A DNA stretch of 64,000 nt from Betaproteobacteria bacterium. GTDB taxonomy: Bacteria > Pseudomonadota > Gammaproteobacteria > Burkholderiales > SG8-39. Shown one piece after another: positions 45,294 to 53,874 of the stretch (its first letter is position 1; every line of letters starts with the position of its first letter). The notes beneath the pieces are model-generated. The model searched no databases. It saw nothing but the letters and a program-made list of their open reading frames with translations, and had not been told where the DNA came from. The position numbers were made by a program, and so were the translations under genes. The stretch spans positions 1-64,000 of the forward strand of contig JACRAS010000230.1 in NCBI GenBank assembly GCA_016234705.1. Direction: 5' to 3'.

Positions 45294-46379
45294 ATGACAG
45301 CCAGGGCTCGGACACCTCGCGTAGCGGTTCTCCTGCCGGTCTACAACGGCGCGAAGTACATCGCGGAAGCCGTCCGCAGCGTCTTGACTCAGACATTTGC
45401 GGACTTTGAGTTGATTGTGATAGATGACGGTTCAACCGACTGCAGCGCAGAAGTGCTCGAGGGTTTCTCGGACACCCGTTTGCGCGTCATACGGTTTTCC
45501 GAAAATCGCGGATTGGTTGCGGCGTTGAACCATGGCATCCGGGAGTCCCGCTCGGAGTTAATCGCGCGCATGGACGCGGACGATATTTGCATGCCCACCC
45601 GCTTTGAACGGCAGGTGGATTTCCTGGATTCCCATCCGAAGGTTGCGCTTTGCGGTACGTGGACGCGGCAATTTGGTGATAACAGCTTCGTCAGGCGCCC
45701 CCCCGTAGAAGCGAAGCAGATCCGCGCGAGGATGTTTTTAGGATGGGCCATGGACCATCCTTCGATAATGTTACGCCGCTCTTTCCTCGAACTCCACGAC
45801 CTGGCCTATGACGACGACTTCAAGCATGTAGAAGATTTTGATTTGTTTCTTCGTGCCGCGGAACTTGGAGACCTGGCGAATTTGCCCGAGATCTTGCTAC
45901 GCACTCGAGCGCATGCCGAAGAGACGAGCGTGGTCCATGAAATAGAGCAGGTGCAAACGGAAGCGCTATTGTTGGTGCGCGTGCTTCGAAAACTGATGCC
46001 AGAAGTGACGAAGGAGGAAGAAGAGTTTCACCTCCAGATTTTGAACAATCCAGTTGAGGTATCTGATCTGCCAAAGGTTGAGCAATGGTTGTTCCGCCTC
46101 GATCAGATTAATCGCGATAGAGGGCAGTATGATGCTGACGCATTTAGACACGAATTGCGCCTGCAGTCGTATCGCTTGCATGCTAAGGCGATCGGACCGG
46201 GCGTTGCTGTATTGACCTCCTACTGGAAATCGTTTCTCGCCAATCGTCATGAATTTGGTGCTCGTGAGCACGCCGCCCTAGCCGCCGAAGTGGCTTTCAT
46301 CCGCCTGCTTGGCGTAGCGCGGGTCTGCAAGAAACGGCTTCGGCGGCGCCAGACCGGAAAATTGGCGACGAAGAAATAA
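45294..46379 (+). CDS. Family 2 glycosyltransferase (paralogue 1 of a pair)
   Basis: A 361-residue GT-A enzyme: VAVLLPVYNGAKYIAEAVRS, DFELIVIDDGSTDCS, GLVAALNHGIRESRSELIAR and the metal-binding MDADDICMP. The C-terminal third is helical and basic at the end. The gene at 47383 encodes a clearly related protein along its entire length (shared ADFELIVIDDGSTD, SELIARMDADD, CGTWTR), so the two arose by duplication. ATG 45294 is preferred to the GTG four codons upstream. Confidence 0.9.
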   Translation: MTARARTPRVAVLLPVYNGAKYIAEAVRSVLTQTFADFELIVIDDGSTDCSAEVLEGFSDTRLRVIRFSENRGLVAALNHGIRESRSELIARMDADDICMPTRFERQVDFLDSHPKVALCGTWTRQFGDNSFVRRPPVEAKQIRARMFLGWAMDHPSIMLRRSFLELHDLAYDDDFKHVEDFDLFLRAAELGDLANLPEILLRTRAHAEETSVVHEIEQVQTEALLLVRVLRKLMPEVTKEEEEFHLQILNNPVEVSDLPKVEQWLFRLDQINRDRGQYDADAFRHELRLQSYRLHAKAIGPGVAVLTSYWKSFLANRHEFGAREHAALAAEVAFIRLLGVARVCKKRLRRRQTGKLATKK

Positions 46380-46519
46380 GAATGCGTTCTTTGCTCCGGT
46401 TCGGCCAATGATCCCCGAAATCACGAACCATCGAGGCCGCGCGCTTCGGCTGAAGTCAGAAATGGGCCTGTGCCGACGGTCGCGCGGTTTGCTGCAGACA
46501 ATTTCCGCCATGAGAATCT

Positions 46520-47386
46520 ATGCGAAGGCCGATTGAAGTTGTGATGGATGCCGGATTGGGGAACGAGATGTTCCAATACGCGATTGGACGCGCCTTGTCC
46601 ATCCGCCTGAACCGGCCCTTAGTGCTCGACATCTCGCTTCTGTTTCAGTCGCCGGGCTGGGGATTCGATCTTCCTTGTTTTAAGCTGGGAAAGCAGCGAA
46701 TACGAGATTTGCCGTATCCTCTCTGGTGGGCGCGAACAAAGATGCTGCAAATGCTGCGGTCTTGGACGATCGAAACAATGCGCTTCGTGGAAGAACCGAG
46801 TCTTCAATTCTGGAGCGAGGCGTTACAACTCCGCAATCCCTGCATTCTTCGCGGCTACTGGCAGAGCGAGCGTTATTTCGAATCGATCGCCGGGCAGTTG
46901 CGCGATGAGTTTACAATCATCCGCGAGCAGGACGCGCGAAGCGCCGAATGCCAGACGCGCATCTGCCGGCCCGGTTCGATAGGCCTGCACGTTAGGCGCG
47001 GAGACTATCTTACCGCTCATGGGAAGGAAGATTTTCACGGCACCTGTTCCAAGGAGTATTACGATGCAGCCCTTAAACTGGCGCTGGCCCGCGTTGGACC
47101 TAACGCGGAACTGTTCGTGTTTTCCGACGACATGGAGTGGTCGCGGCAGAATATTCGCTATGGCCTTCCAACGGTGTACGTGGACTGGAACGCCGACAGA
47201 GACTACGAAGATTTGCGCCTGATGAGCCAGTGCCATGCGCTGATCATGGCCAACAGTACCTTCAGCTGGTGGGGAGGGTGGCTCAACTCCCGCCCCGACA
47301 AAATGGTCGTCGCGCCACGCCTCTGGTTTCGGGCGCCAGGAGCGATTTCCGATCTACCCAATTCGCCTTGGCTGATTGCCATATGA
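46520..47386 (+). CDS. Alpha-1,2-fucosyltransferase-like glycosyltransferase (GT11)
   Basis: A 288-residue enzyme with the GT11 motifs: GLGNEMFQYAIGRALSIRL near the start, LRGYWQSERYF, IGLHVRRGDYLT (the HxRRGDY GDP-fucose signature), LFVFSDDMEWSR and ANSTFSWWGGWL. It would add fucose in alpha-1,2 linkage to a surface glycan. No GDP-fucose synthesis genes with intact active sites are seen in the window. Its TGA overlaps the next ATG. Confidence 0.92.
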   Translation: MRRPIEVVMDAGLGNEMFQYAIGRALSIRLNRPLVLDISLLFQSPGWGFDLPCFKLGKQRIRDLPYPLWWARTKMLQMLRSWTIETMRFVEEPSLQFWSEALQLRNPCILRGYWQSERYFESIAGQLRDEFTIIREQDARSAECQTRICRPGSIGLHVRRGDYLTAHGKEDFHGTCSKEYYDAALKLALARVGPNAELFVFSDDMEWSRQNIRYGLPTVYVDWNADRDYEDLRLMSQCHALIMANSTFSWWGGWLNSRPDKMVVAPRLWFRAPGAISDLPNSPWLIAI

Positions 47387-48432
47387 CTGCCTCCCCCCGC
47401 GCGCCGCACATTGCGGTAGTGCTGCCGGTCCATGACGGTGAGAATTACCTGGCCGAGGCGATCCGCAGCGTATTGGCCCAGACGCTCGCGGATTTCGAAC
47501 TGATAGTGATCGACGATGGATCCACCGACCGCACCGGGGCAATCCTATCTGCGTTTTCGGACAGCCGTCTGCGCGTCATCCGCTTTGCCGAGAACAGGGG
47601 ACTGGTGGAGGCGTTGAACTGCGGCATCCGTGCATCGCGGTCCGAACTGATCGCACGAATGGACGCAGACGATGTCTGCCTACCCCGCCGGTTCGAGCGC
47701 CAGGCAGCGTTCCTGATAGCACACCCGGAAATTGATCTCTGTGGGACCTGGACTCGTGTTTTCGGGAATTGTCCCGGTGTGCGTCGTCAGCCAGTGGAGC
47801 CGGCGCAGGTCCGCGCACACATGTTTTTTGGGGGGGCGATCGACCATCCGTCCCTCATGATGCGTCGGGCTTTCGTCGAGCGGAACGGTTTGGCTTACAA
47901 CGATGATCACAGGTATGCTGAAGACCTGGATTTTCTGATAAGAGCGGCAGATTTTGGGAAGCTTTCGAATGTGCCGGAAATCTTGCTGCGGTATCGGATG
48001 CATGGCCGTCAAGTCAGTGTGGTCCGGAAGCAGGAGCAATTGGACGCGCACCGACGCCTGCTGGTGCGGCAACTTCGGTCGCTGATTCCCGATGCCGGTG
48101 CAGATGAAGAGTTTCACGTCCAACTTGCCACAAGCGGCGTTGGCGAATCCGAACTGGGGCGCGCTGAAAGCTGGCTACTGCGGCTTGACCGTGTCAACCA
48201 TGACAGTGGACGCTACGATCCGGGTGCGTTTCAGCGCGAATTGCGCCGAATGTGGTTCTATGCGCACGCTCATTGCGCTTCGGTGGGCCTGCGCACCCTG
48301 GGTTCGTACTGGACGTCGCCGCTCGGGGGCGTTCGCGACATAGGCTTGCTGCGTCAGCTTAGGCTTGCGGCCAAATCTCTTTTCCGGAATCCTGGCAGCG
48401 CGGGGCGCGCTGTCAAACCGGCACGCGAATAA
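47383..48432 (+). CDS. Family 2 glycosyltransferase (paralogue 2 of a pair)
   Basis: A 349-residue enzyme closely similar to the product of 45294: IAVVLPVHDGENYLAEAIRS, DFELIVIDDGSTDRTG, SELIARMDADDVCLPRR, AIDHPSLMMRRAFVE. The ATG overlaps the stop of the fucosyltransferase gene (ATGA), showing coupling. The duplicated pair with a fucosyltransferase in between suggests insertion into, or duplication around, an ancestral glycosyltransferase gene. Confidence 0.9.
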   Translation: MTASPRAPHIAVVLPVHDGENYLAEAIRSVLAQTLADFELIVIDDGSTDRTGAILSAFSDSRLRVIRFAENRGLVEALNCGIRASRSELIARMDADDVCLPRRFERQAAFLIAHPEIDLCGTWTRVFGNCPGVRRQPVEPAQVRAHMFFGGAIDHPSLMMRRAFVERNGLAYNDDHRYAEDLDFLIRAADFGKLSNVPEILLRYRMHGRQVSVVRKQEQLDAHRRLLVRQLRSLIPDAGADEEFHVQLATSGVGESELGRAESWLLRLDRVNHDSGRYDPGAFQRELRRMWFYAHAHCASVGLRTLGSYWTSPLGGVRDIGLLRQLRLAAKSLFRNPGSAGRAVKPARE

Positions 48433-48515
48433 AATCTGGCGGTCAGGGTGGTAGGCATTCAGGATGGCAGTCTGCTTCCGGCCCTCACGGCGCGATTTAC
48501 AAGGAGGATGATTGC

Positions 48516-49070
48516 ATGACCGTTCAACTTCATCTTGGTTGTGGAAAGCGTTACATACCTGGCTTTATTCACATAGATCTCGACGATTTCCCGCATATCG
48601 ATCATCGAAGCCGGATTGATCGCTTGCCGATGTTTCCGGACGAGACGGCAGATCTGATCTATTGTTGCCACGGTCTTGAGTATTTCGATCGAATCGAGGC
48701 GCCGGAAGTGCTACGCGAATGGCATCGCGTATTGAGGAAGGGCGGCATTCTGCGAGTTTCCGTACCGGATTTTTCAGCCTTGATTTCGGTTTACGAAAAT
48801 ACCGGCAATCTGAACGCAATCCTGGGTCCGCTGTACGGGCGCATGGCCATCAACACTGAGAAAGGGGATGCAGTCATTTATCATCGCACTGCCTACGACT
48901 ATCGATCGCTTGAAGAGCTTTGTCTGACAGTGGGATTTCGCTCCGTTTGCCGTTACGATTGGCGTAAGACGATCCATAAGGATTACGATGACTACTCCCA
49001 AGCCTACCTACCGCACATGGACAAGGACGGCGGACTCCTCATCAGCCTCAATATTGAAGCCCAAAAATAG
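48516..49070 (+). CDS. Class I SAM-dependent methyltransferase-like protein
   Basis: A 184-residue protein with a SAM-binding start (VQLHLGCGKRYIPGFIHIDL), then LIYCCHGLEYFDRIEAPEVL and REWHRVLRKGGILRVSVPDF, typical of small methyltransferases in glycan clusters. AAGGAGG lies just upstream of the ATG. The last 83 bases overlap the next gene in another frame. The target is not known; methylation of a sugar hydroxyl or capping of the chain is possible. Confidence 0.85.
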   Translation: MTVQLHLGCGKRYIPGFIHIDLDDFPHIDHRSRIDRLPMFPDETADLIYCCHGLEYFDRIEAPEVLREWHRVLRKGGILRVSVPDFSALISVYENTGNLNAILGPLYGRMAINTEKGDAVIYHRTAYDYRSLEELCLTVGFRSVCRYDWRKTIHKDYDDYSQAYLPHMDKDGGLLISLNIEAQK

Positions 49071-50016
49071 CTTTCAGCCAGCTCCGAGATTTAGCGTAAT
49101 AATTCCTACATACAATCGTGCCCATGTCGTAGACAGGGCAATCGATAGTGTGCTCAAACAGTCCTACGGTGATTTTGAACTATTAGTTATCGATGACGGC
49201 TCGTCCGACCATACCGAACGCTGTGTTGCCAATTACAACGATACGAGAATTCGGTACATCAAGCACGAGAGGAATCTTGGGCAAAACAGCGCATTGAATA
49301 CAGGGCTGGATCTGGCGCGAGGGGGGTTTGTATCCTTTCTTGATTCAGACGACGAATGGCTTCCGGGCATGCTGGAGAAGGTATTCGAGAAATTCAATTC
49401 AGATGCGGATATCGATTGCGTATACACGGCCTGGGGGGCAAAGCTTCCGTCAGGAGTCATACAGGCTCCCATGGGCAACTCACTGGAGGGGTGTATTTAC
49501 AGGGAGGCGCTGGAACGGGTTAACGTGTGTCCACCGACAACGCTTTCGGTAAGAAGGAAATGCTTTGGCGTCGTCGGACATTTTGAGCTGGACGTCATAG
49601 TTTGCCAGGATGACGTTATGTGTCTAAAGCTTGCCAAGGCCTTCAAGTTCGGGTGGGTAAAAGAGGTACTTGCCACAATGCACTACGACGCAGGCGGGCG
49701 GTTAACGGACGATCCGGTGCTAACTGCATACGGTTACTACTATCTGTACAACAAATTTGCCGATGACATCGTGAAATATTGCGGTCGTAAAACAATGGCA
49801 AAGCACTATGCGCGTTCCGGAATGCTTTTCTTGAACGTGAGAGAAAGCAACATGGCATTCAAGGCTTTCTGCAAGAGTCTGACGCGTGGATTTTCGGCTA
49901 AGGCTATAGGTTACATGGCTTTCTTGTTATTACCCTATTCATATCAGCGCAAACTGCGAAGTACGAGACAAAGCATGATTCACGCCTGGCGCTCGTTTGG
50001 ACACCCGCATGGCTAG
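48988..50016 (+). CDS. Family 2 glycosyltransferase
   Basis: A GT-A enzyme of up to 342 residues: FSVIIPTYNRAHVVDRAIDS, DFELLVIDDGSSDHTE, NLGQNSALNTGLDLARGGFV and SFLDSDDEWLPG. The C-terminus has a hydrophobic segment (AIGYMAFLLLPY). ATG 48988 has AAGGA upstream but makes an 83-base overlap with the methyltransferase gene. TTG 49054 would start closer to the domain. Base composition is lower in GC than the core genes, as for its neighbours. Confidence 0.85.
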   Translation: MTTPKPTYRTWTRTADSSSASILKPKNSFQPAPRFSVIIPTYNRAHVVDRAIDSVLKQSYGDFELLVIDDGSSDHTERCVANYNDTRIRYIKHERNLGQNSALNTGLDLARGGFVSFLDSDDEWLPGMLEKVFEKFNSDADIDCVYTAWGAKLPSGVIQAPMGNSLEGCIYREALERVNVCPPTTLSVRRKCFGVVGHFELDVIVCQDDVMCLKLAKAFKFGWVKEVLATMHYDAGGRLTDDPVLTAYGYYYLYNKFADDIVKYCGRKTMAKHYARSGMLFLNVRESNMAFKAFCKSLTRGFSAKAIGYMAFLLLPYSYQRKLRSTRQSMIHAWRSFGHPHG

Positions 50017-50063
50017 GCGCTCTCTTCTTGTCTTGGTGCAGATCCTGCCGTAGTACAGGTTTG

Positions 50064-51218
50064 TCAGATTGCGGGCAGATGGCGCACAATTTCCTGGGCG
50101 ATTCGTTCGGCAACTATCCTGTTGCCCTCCGGCAGCAGATGTTCGGAGTCCTGAAAAAGCTCTGCCGTCATGCCGTCAAAGATTCCCGAAATATCGTGAT
50201 ACTTGGCATTGCTCGCAAGGTAGGGATTTCGTCTGAAGATGCTGTAGGACAGTCTGAAAAAGTCGGCCTCCCATTTTCGGTTCTTTGCTCGTTCCCTGAA
50301 TACGGCTTCCTCGAGGACGGAGTTATTTTTTCGGGCGATCATGGGGCAGGGCTGGAGGAAGAAATAGGCGGCAAACCCGTATTCTCTTGCCAACGCATCG
50401 ACGGTACGGACATTGGTAGCATAGACGTTGACTAATGCGCTGGCGTACCCAAGCCTGTCGGCCTCGGGGACGGAGTATTCGTTATGCGCAGTCTTCTGAT
50501 GGCCCGGGAACAGGCGGCGCGTGAGCGCACGTACGATGAGGGAATGCTGTGCGATGCTGTTCCAGACGCTTCTGTTGTCAGAGTCTAGGGCACGCTTCAG
50601 CGCGGCCTCGGCTTCAGGATCAATGCCCCCCGGTGTTCCGCCGTAGGCGACTGCGTTTACTTCGTTGATACCGTCATAAAAGATCACCAATTGCGGGCGG
50701 ATGCCTTTTTTTAATACTTCGATCAGCTGGATAAGCGACTGGGATGATTGCCACCAGCCCGAGCCATAATTGACTACCTTGATGCAGCGACCCTCGCGAT
50801 TGAGTAATTCGGCGAAATAGGCGGGAATCGTGTATTGGTCTGGAACGCCGGCGCCGTACATGGTTGAACCGCCGAAGGTAAAGACGGTAAAAGCATCATT
50901 TTTTTCGCAACTGCCGGGAACCCACCGCCTACCTTCGGAATCGATATTGAGCGTCGTGGAAGCATATGGCTTCTCTCGGAATTCGACGTAGGTCACGTGC
51001 ATTGCGGATTCGCCTGCGGCGTCAATCTGATGTTGTTTCCCCCATATCTGTTTGTGGAGTATGGCGTTCTCTGGCGATGCCACGTTTGACGGGTACATGA
51101 TGTCTCTAACCTGCTTCACCAACCGCGCCGCGATCTCCAGTCCTGCCAGCATTGCGAGGGTTATGGTGACGACGATGCATGCATCTACCAGATTGCTCTT
51201 GATGGTGTTCATACTCAT
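50064..51218 (-). CDS. Membrane-anchored SGNH/GDSL-hydrolase-like protein
   Basis: A 384-residue protein, the only minus-strand gene of half-locus B. An N-terminal membrane helix (ACIVVTITLAMLAGLEIAA) is followed by an SGNH domain. Block I is FTFGGSTMYGAGV (Ser nucleophile in GGST), block III is IFYDGINEVN (Asn) and block V is DSEHLLPEGN (Asp-x-x-His). Such enzymes add or remove acyl groups on polysaccharides, so O-acetyl control of the polymer is a reasonable guess. The start is ATG 51218 or the ATG two codons later. Confidence 0.8.
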   Translation of the reverse strand: MSMNTIKSNLVDACIVVTITLAMLAGLEIAARLVKQVRDIMYPSNVASPENAILHKQIWGKQHQIDAAGESAMHVTYVEFREKPYASTTLNIDSEGRRWVPGSCEKNDAFTVFTFGGSTMYGAGVPDQYTIPAYFAELLNREGRCIKVVNYGSGWWQSSQSLIQLIEVLKKGIRPQLVIFYDGINEVNAVAYGGTPGGIDPEAEAALKRALDSDNRSVWNSIAQHSLIVRALTRRLFPGHQKTAHNEYSVPEADRLGYASALVNVYATNVRTVDALAREYGFAAYFFLQPCPMIARKNNSVLEEAVFRERAKNRKWEADFFRLSYSIFRRNPYLASNAKYHDISGIFDGMTAELFQDSEHLLPEGNRIVAERIAQEIVRHLPAI

Positions 51219-51466
51219 ATCGACAATTGGCTTCAAGAATGGATTCGGGTAAGAGCGCGGGACCCCGCAGTCTATTAGAGGTTTCAGCCACACTCAATAG
51301 TTTGCACGGATCCGATCTCCTTCTCCAGAAACGGACTCCAGTTTATACTGGCATTTAATCACTCTATCCAGTGCGTCAGTAGGATCGACGGCTAACAATC
51401 CATCGGAACCATGATGATTTTTTTGCAGGCGTACGTACCGGCGCCCCGGTTGATCAGGAATAGAAC

Positions 51467-51646
51467 ATGAGCGCTCAGTCGATCCCCTTTTCGACCCCCT
51501 ACAGGTCAGGCTCGGAGATGATGCGGATTCACCTCGACTCGATCCGGAGGTTCCATCCCACCGCCCCGATTCAAATTTCGAAGCGGGGAGGCGATGCCGG
51601 AGAAATGGGGAGATACAGGAGTGTGTTCGGCATTTTGCAGAAAATA
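51467..51646 (+). pseudogene. Glycosyltransferase-like fragment, 5' end only
   Basis: After ATG 51467 the frame reads STPYRSGSEMMRIHLDSI, then RFHPTAPIQISKRGGDAGEM and YRSVFGI. This resembles the start of a glycan-cluster protein family as I remember it (repeat of HLxSIxxFHPxAPIxxSKxGG). The match stops at about residue 57, where the sequence runs into the leader of the next gene. It is probably the left-over 5' end of a deleted gene. The surrounding gap 51294-51657 holds nothing else I can identify. Confidence 0.4.
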
Positions 51647-51657
51647 TGGGGGACGCA

Positions 51658-52044
51658 ATGCGTAAAGCTATTTTGACGATGCTACTGGCTGTCGTGAGCA
51701 GTAATGCGGCGGCGGCGTGGGTGGAGCTCGGCAGCAATAATGACAGCACCTATTACGCCGACGCTACCAGCATTCGGAGGGACGGCGACACAGTGAAGAT
51801 GTGGAGTCTTCTTGACTTCAGGAAGACAAGAATGTTCGAGAATTTGCCATATATGTCGTTAAAGGCGCAGGGTGAGTACGACTGCAAGAAAGAGCAACTG
51901 CGAGTATTTTCCGGTACTCGACAATCTGAAAAGATGGGCGAAGGAAGTGCGGTTAGCAGCATATCCGAACCTAGCGAGTGGAGTGCGGTCGCGCCTGGCG
52001 GCATTGGGCAAGCTTTTTGGAAATTCGCCTGTGAGAAGCGGTAG
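51658..52044 (+). CDS. Surface-adhesin-E-like secreted protein, copy 1
   Basis: A 128-residue exported protein: signal peptide MRKAILTMLLAVVSSNAAAA, then WVELGSNNDSTYYADATSIR, VKMWSLLDFRKTR, an Asp-Cys pair (EYDCKKEQLRV) and a final FACEKR. The YYAD...I/VxMWxLxDF pattern and two Cys match the surface-adhesin protein E domain. It is the first of three tandem paralogues starting with nearly identical leader and ribosome-site sequence (GCA-ATG-CGTAAAG). ATG 51658 is chosen by comparison with them. Confidence 0.78.
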   Translation: MRKAILTMLLAVVSSNAAAAWVELGSNNDSTYYADATSIRRDGDTVKMWSLLDFRKTRMFENLPYMSLKAQGEYDCKKEQLRVFSGTRQSEKMGEGSAVSSISEPSEWSAVAPGGIGQAFWKFACEKR

Positions 52045-52060
52045 GCGCTTGGAGGAAGCA

Positions 52061-52450
52061 ATGCGTAAAGCTGTGTTAATGATGTTGCTGGCTGGTGTGA
52101 GCAGCAGTGCAGCAGCGGATTGGCTATGGGTTGGCGTTAGGGAATCAACTACAACCTACTTCGATTTCTCGACCATTGGCAGGGCGGACAACATGGCGAA
52201 GCTGTGGAAGCTGATTGACTATGAAACGTCACCAGCACAGAATTTTACCAAACCGTATAAATCGCATAAGGAGCAAGCCGAATTTGACTGCGAGAAAAGG
52301 AAGATGCGACACGTTGCCCTTATTTTCTACTCTAATAACATGGGCGAAGGCGAAGCAGTTTTTACTGAAAATATTGCTGGAGCTTGGACTTTTCACCCAA
52401 CTGGAAGCATAGACAATTTCCTGCTGAAAATCGCCTGTGGAAAGGAGTAG
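52061..52450 (+). CDS. Surface-adhesin-E-like secreted protein, copy 2
   Basis: A 129-residue paralogue: MRKAVLMMLLAGVSSSAAAD, then STTTYFDFSTIGRADNMAKL and WKLIDYETSP, with AEFDCEKRKMRHVALIFYS and a final KIACGKE. GGAGGAAGCA directly precedes ATG 52061. The two Cys are conserved with its neighbours, probably forming a disulfide. It follows copy 1 by 16 bases. Confidence 0.78.
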   Translation: MRKAVLMMLLAGVSSSAAADWLWVGVRESTTTYFDFSTIGRADNMAKLWKLIDYETSPAQNFTKPYKSHKEQAEFDCEKRKMRHVALIFYSNNMGEGEAVFTENIAGAWTFHPTGSIDNFLLKIACGKE

Positions 52451-52647
52451 GGACTCGTGACTTCCTCACGATGGTACGGTAGCGAAAAGGAAACCAGCCT
52501 GCCCACCAACCGACACTAGCTGATAGCGACTGCTAACACCTTTGCGACCCGAACCCGCGCTACAGGGGCTATTGCGCGATAATGTTCCGGCGGCAAACCG
52601 ACGGGGATGAATTGGTGGCGAAACACCTGTGGCAATTGTGGGGGGCA

Positions 52648-53076
52648 ATGCGTAAAGTCATTTTGACGGTACTGCTGATGGTCATGAGCAATGGTGCGGC
52701 GGCACAATGGGAACAGTGGTTTGTACCTAAGAGCAACTTGTCGGAGTGGGTTGTGGCTAACTACAATGAAGCCGTCACCATCTACGCAGATATTGCCACC
52801 ATTCGCAAGGCAGGCAACATGGTGCAAATGTGGGATCTGACCGACTTCCGGACCGGGGGCAAGGTAGTTAGCGGGGATAAGCGGTCTCTGTCGTTCAAGA
52901 AGGACCAGGAATACGATTGCAACGGACAGCGAGCGCGAATACTCTACATCTCCTGGCACTCTGAGAATATGGGAGCAGGTGAAATACTTGGCAGCGACCG
53001 TATACCTGGCGATTGGCGACCAGTCCTTCGGGGCACGATACTCGAAAGGTTGTGGACAACGGCCTGTGGGAAATAG
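52648..53076 (+). CDS. Surface-adhesin-E-like secreted protein, copy 3
   Basis: A 142-residue paralogue: MRKVILTVLLMVMSNGAAAQ, then VTIYADIATIRKAGNMVQMW, DLTDFRTGGKV, EYDCNGQRARILYISWHSE and a final WTTACGK. GGGGGGCA precedes the ATG. A 197-base gap separates it from copy 2. It has a longer insert after the signal peptide than the other two. Confidence 0.78.
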   Translation: MRKVILTVLLMVMSNGAAAQWEQWFVPKSNLSEWVVANYNEAVTIYADIATIRKAGNMVQMWDLTDFRTGGKVVSGDKRSLSFKKDQEYDCNGQRARILYISWHSENMGAGEILGSDRIPGDWRPVLRGTILERLWTTACGK

Positions 53077-53082
53077 GCGCCA

Positions 53083-53874
53083 GTGATCTTGTCACCGACA
53101 GAATCAGAGCGGCCCGTGGGAAAGAGTGCGACGGGTACAGGCCATCAACGACCCGCGCGCCGCTGGGGCAAGGCGGGTTATGTAGCACTTTTCATTATCC
53201 TTGCCCTCACCGCAGCGCAGTGCGCCAGGCTGGGCATGGCGGGACTTTTGGTGCAAACGGCGCAATTTGAAGTCGACCGGTGGACTCTTGCGTCCGGAAC
53301 GCCGGGCATGGCGGAAATCAGCCGAACTGCGAAATATTTAACCGAGAGCCTTGGATACACCCCGGACAACCCTTGGGCGCTGGAAGGCGCCGGCGCGTTG
53401 GACCTGGCCAAAATGCGGGCCTCCAGAATCCCGCGCCAGGCGCACGCCGCCGCGAGGGATGCTCACGCGCGGTTTCGCCAGGCCCTGCTGCAGCGGCCGA
53501 CCTCGCCGTTCCTGTGGGCGAACCTCGCTTTGACCAAGCTCTATCTCGACGAAATCGACGACGAGCTTCTGACGGCGCTGCGGCACGCCGACGAACTGGG
53601 CCCGTGGGAACCACACGTGCAGCAGACGACGCTGTTCGTAGGGCTTGCCGTCTGGCGCGACCTCGATCCTGCCCTGCGGCAGGCGCTGGCGCGGACAGTC
53701 GAGCGCGGGGCATCGCGCAATGCCAAGAAAATGTTCGAAATCGTGAAAAGTTACACGCGTTTTGACCTCATTTGTGCTATACAGAAATATCAACCGATTG
53801 CCGCTGCGGATTGCAGAAAAGCTGCGGAAACTGCCAGACCGGGCGCACCGACATACAAGGGATATCGTCAATGA
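53083..53874 (+). CDS. Membrane-anchored helical-repeat protein, triad copy B
   Basis: A protein of up to 263 residues, paralogous to that of 11728. It has one N-terminal membrane helix (YVALFIILALTAAQC), then TPDNPWALEGAGALDL, QRPTSPFLWANLALTKLYL and LGPWEPHVQQTTLFVGL. The start codon is unsure: GTG 53083 and GTG 53116 are both possible and no ribosome site is clear. Its stop overlaps the start of the FecR-domain gene (ATGA). The function is unknown; the conserved context links it to polymer assembly. Confidence 0.75.
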   Translation: MILSPTESERPVGKSATGTGHQRPARRWGKAGYVALFIILALTAAQCARLGMAGLLVQTAQFEVDRWTLASGTPGMAEISRTAKYLTESLGYTPDNPWALEGAGALDLAKMRASRIPRQAHAAARDAHARFRQALLQRPTSPFLWANLALTKLYLDEIDDELLTALRHADELGPWEPHVQQTTLFVGLAVWRDLDPALRQALARTVERGASRNAKKMFEIVKSYTRFDLICAIQKYQPIAAADCRKAAETARPGAPTYKGYRQ

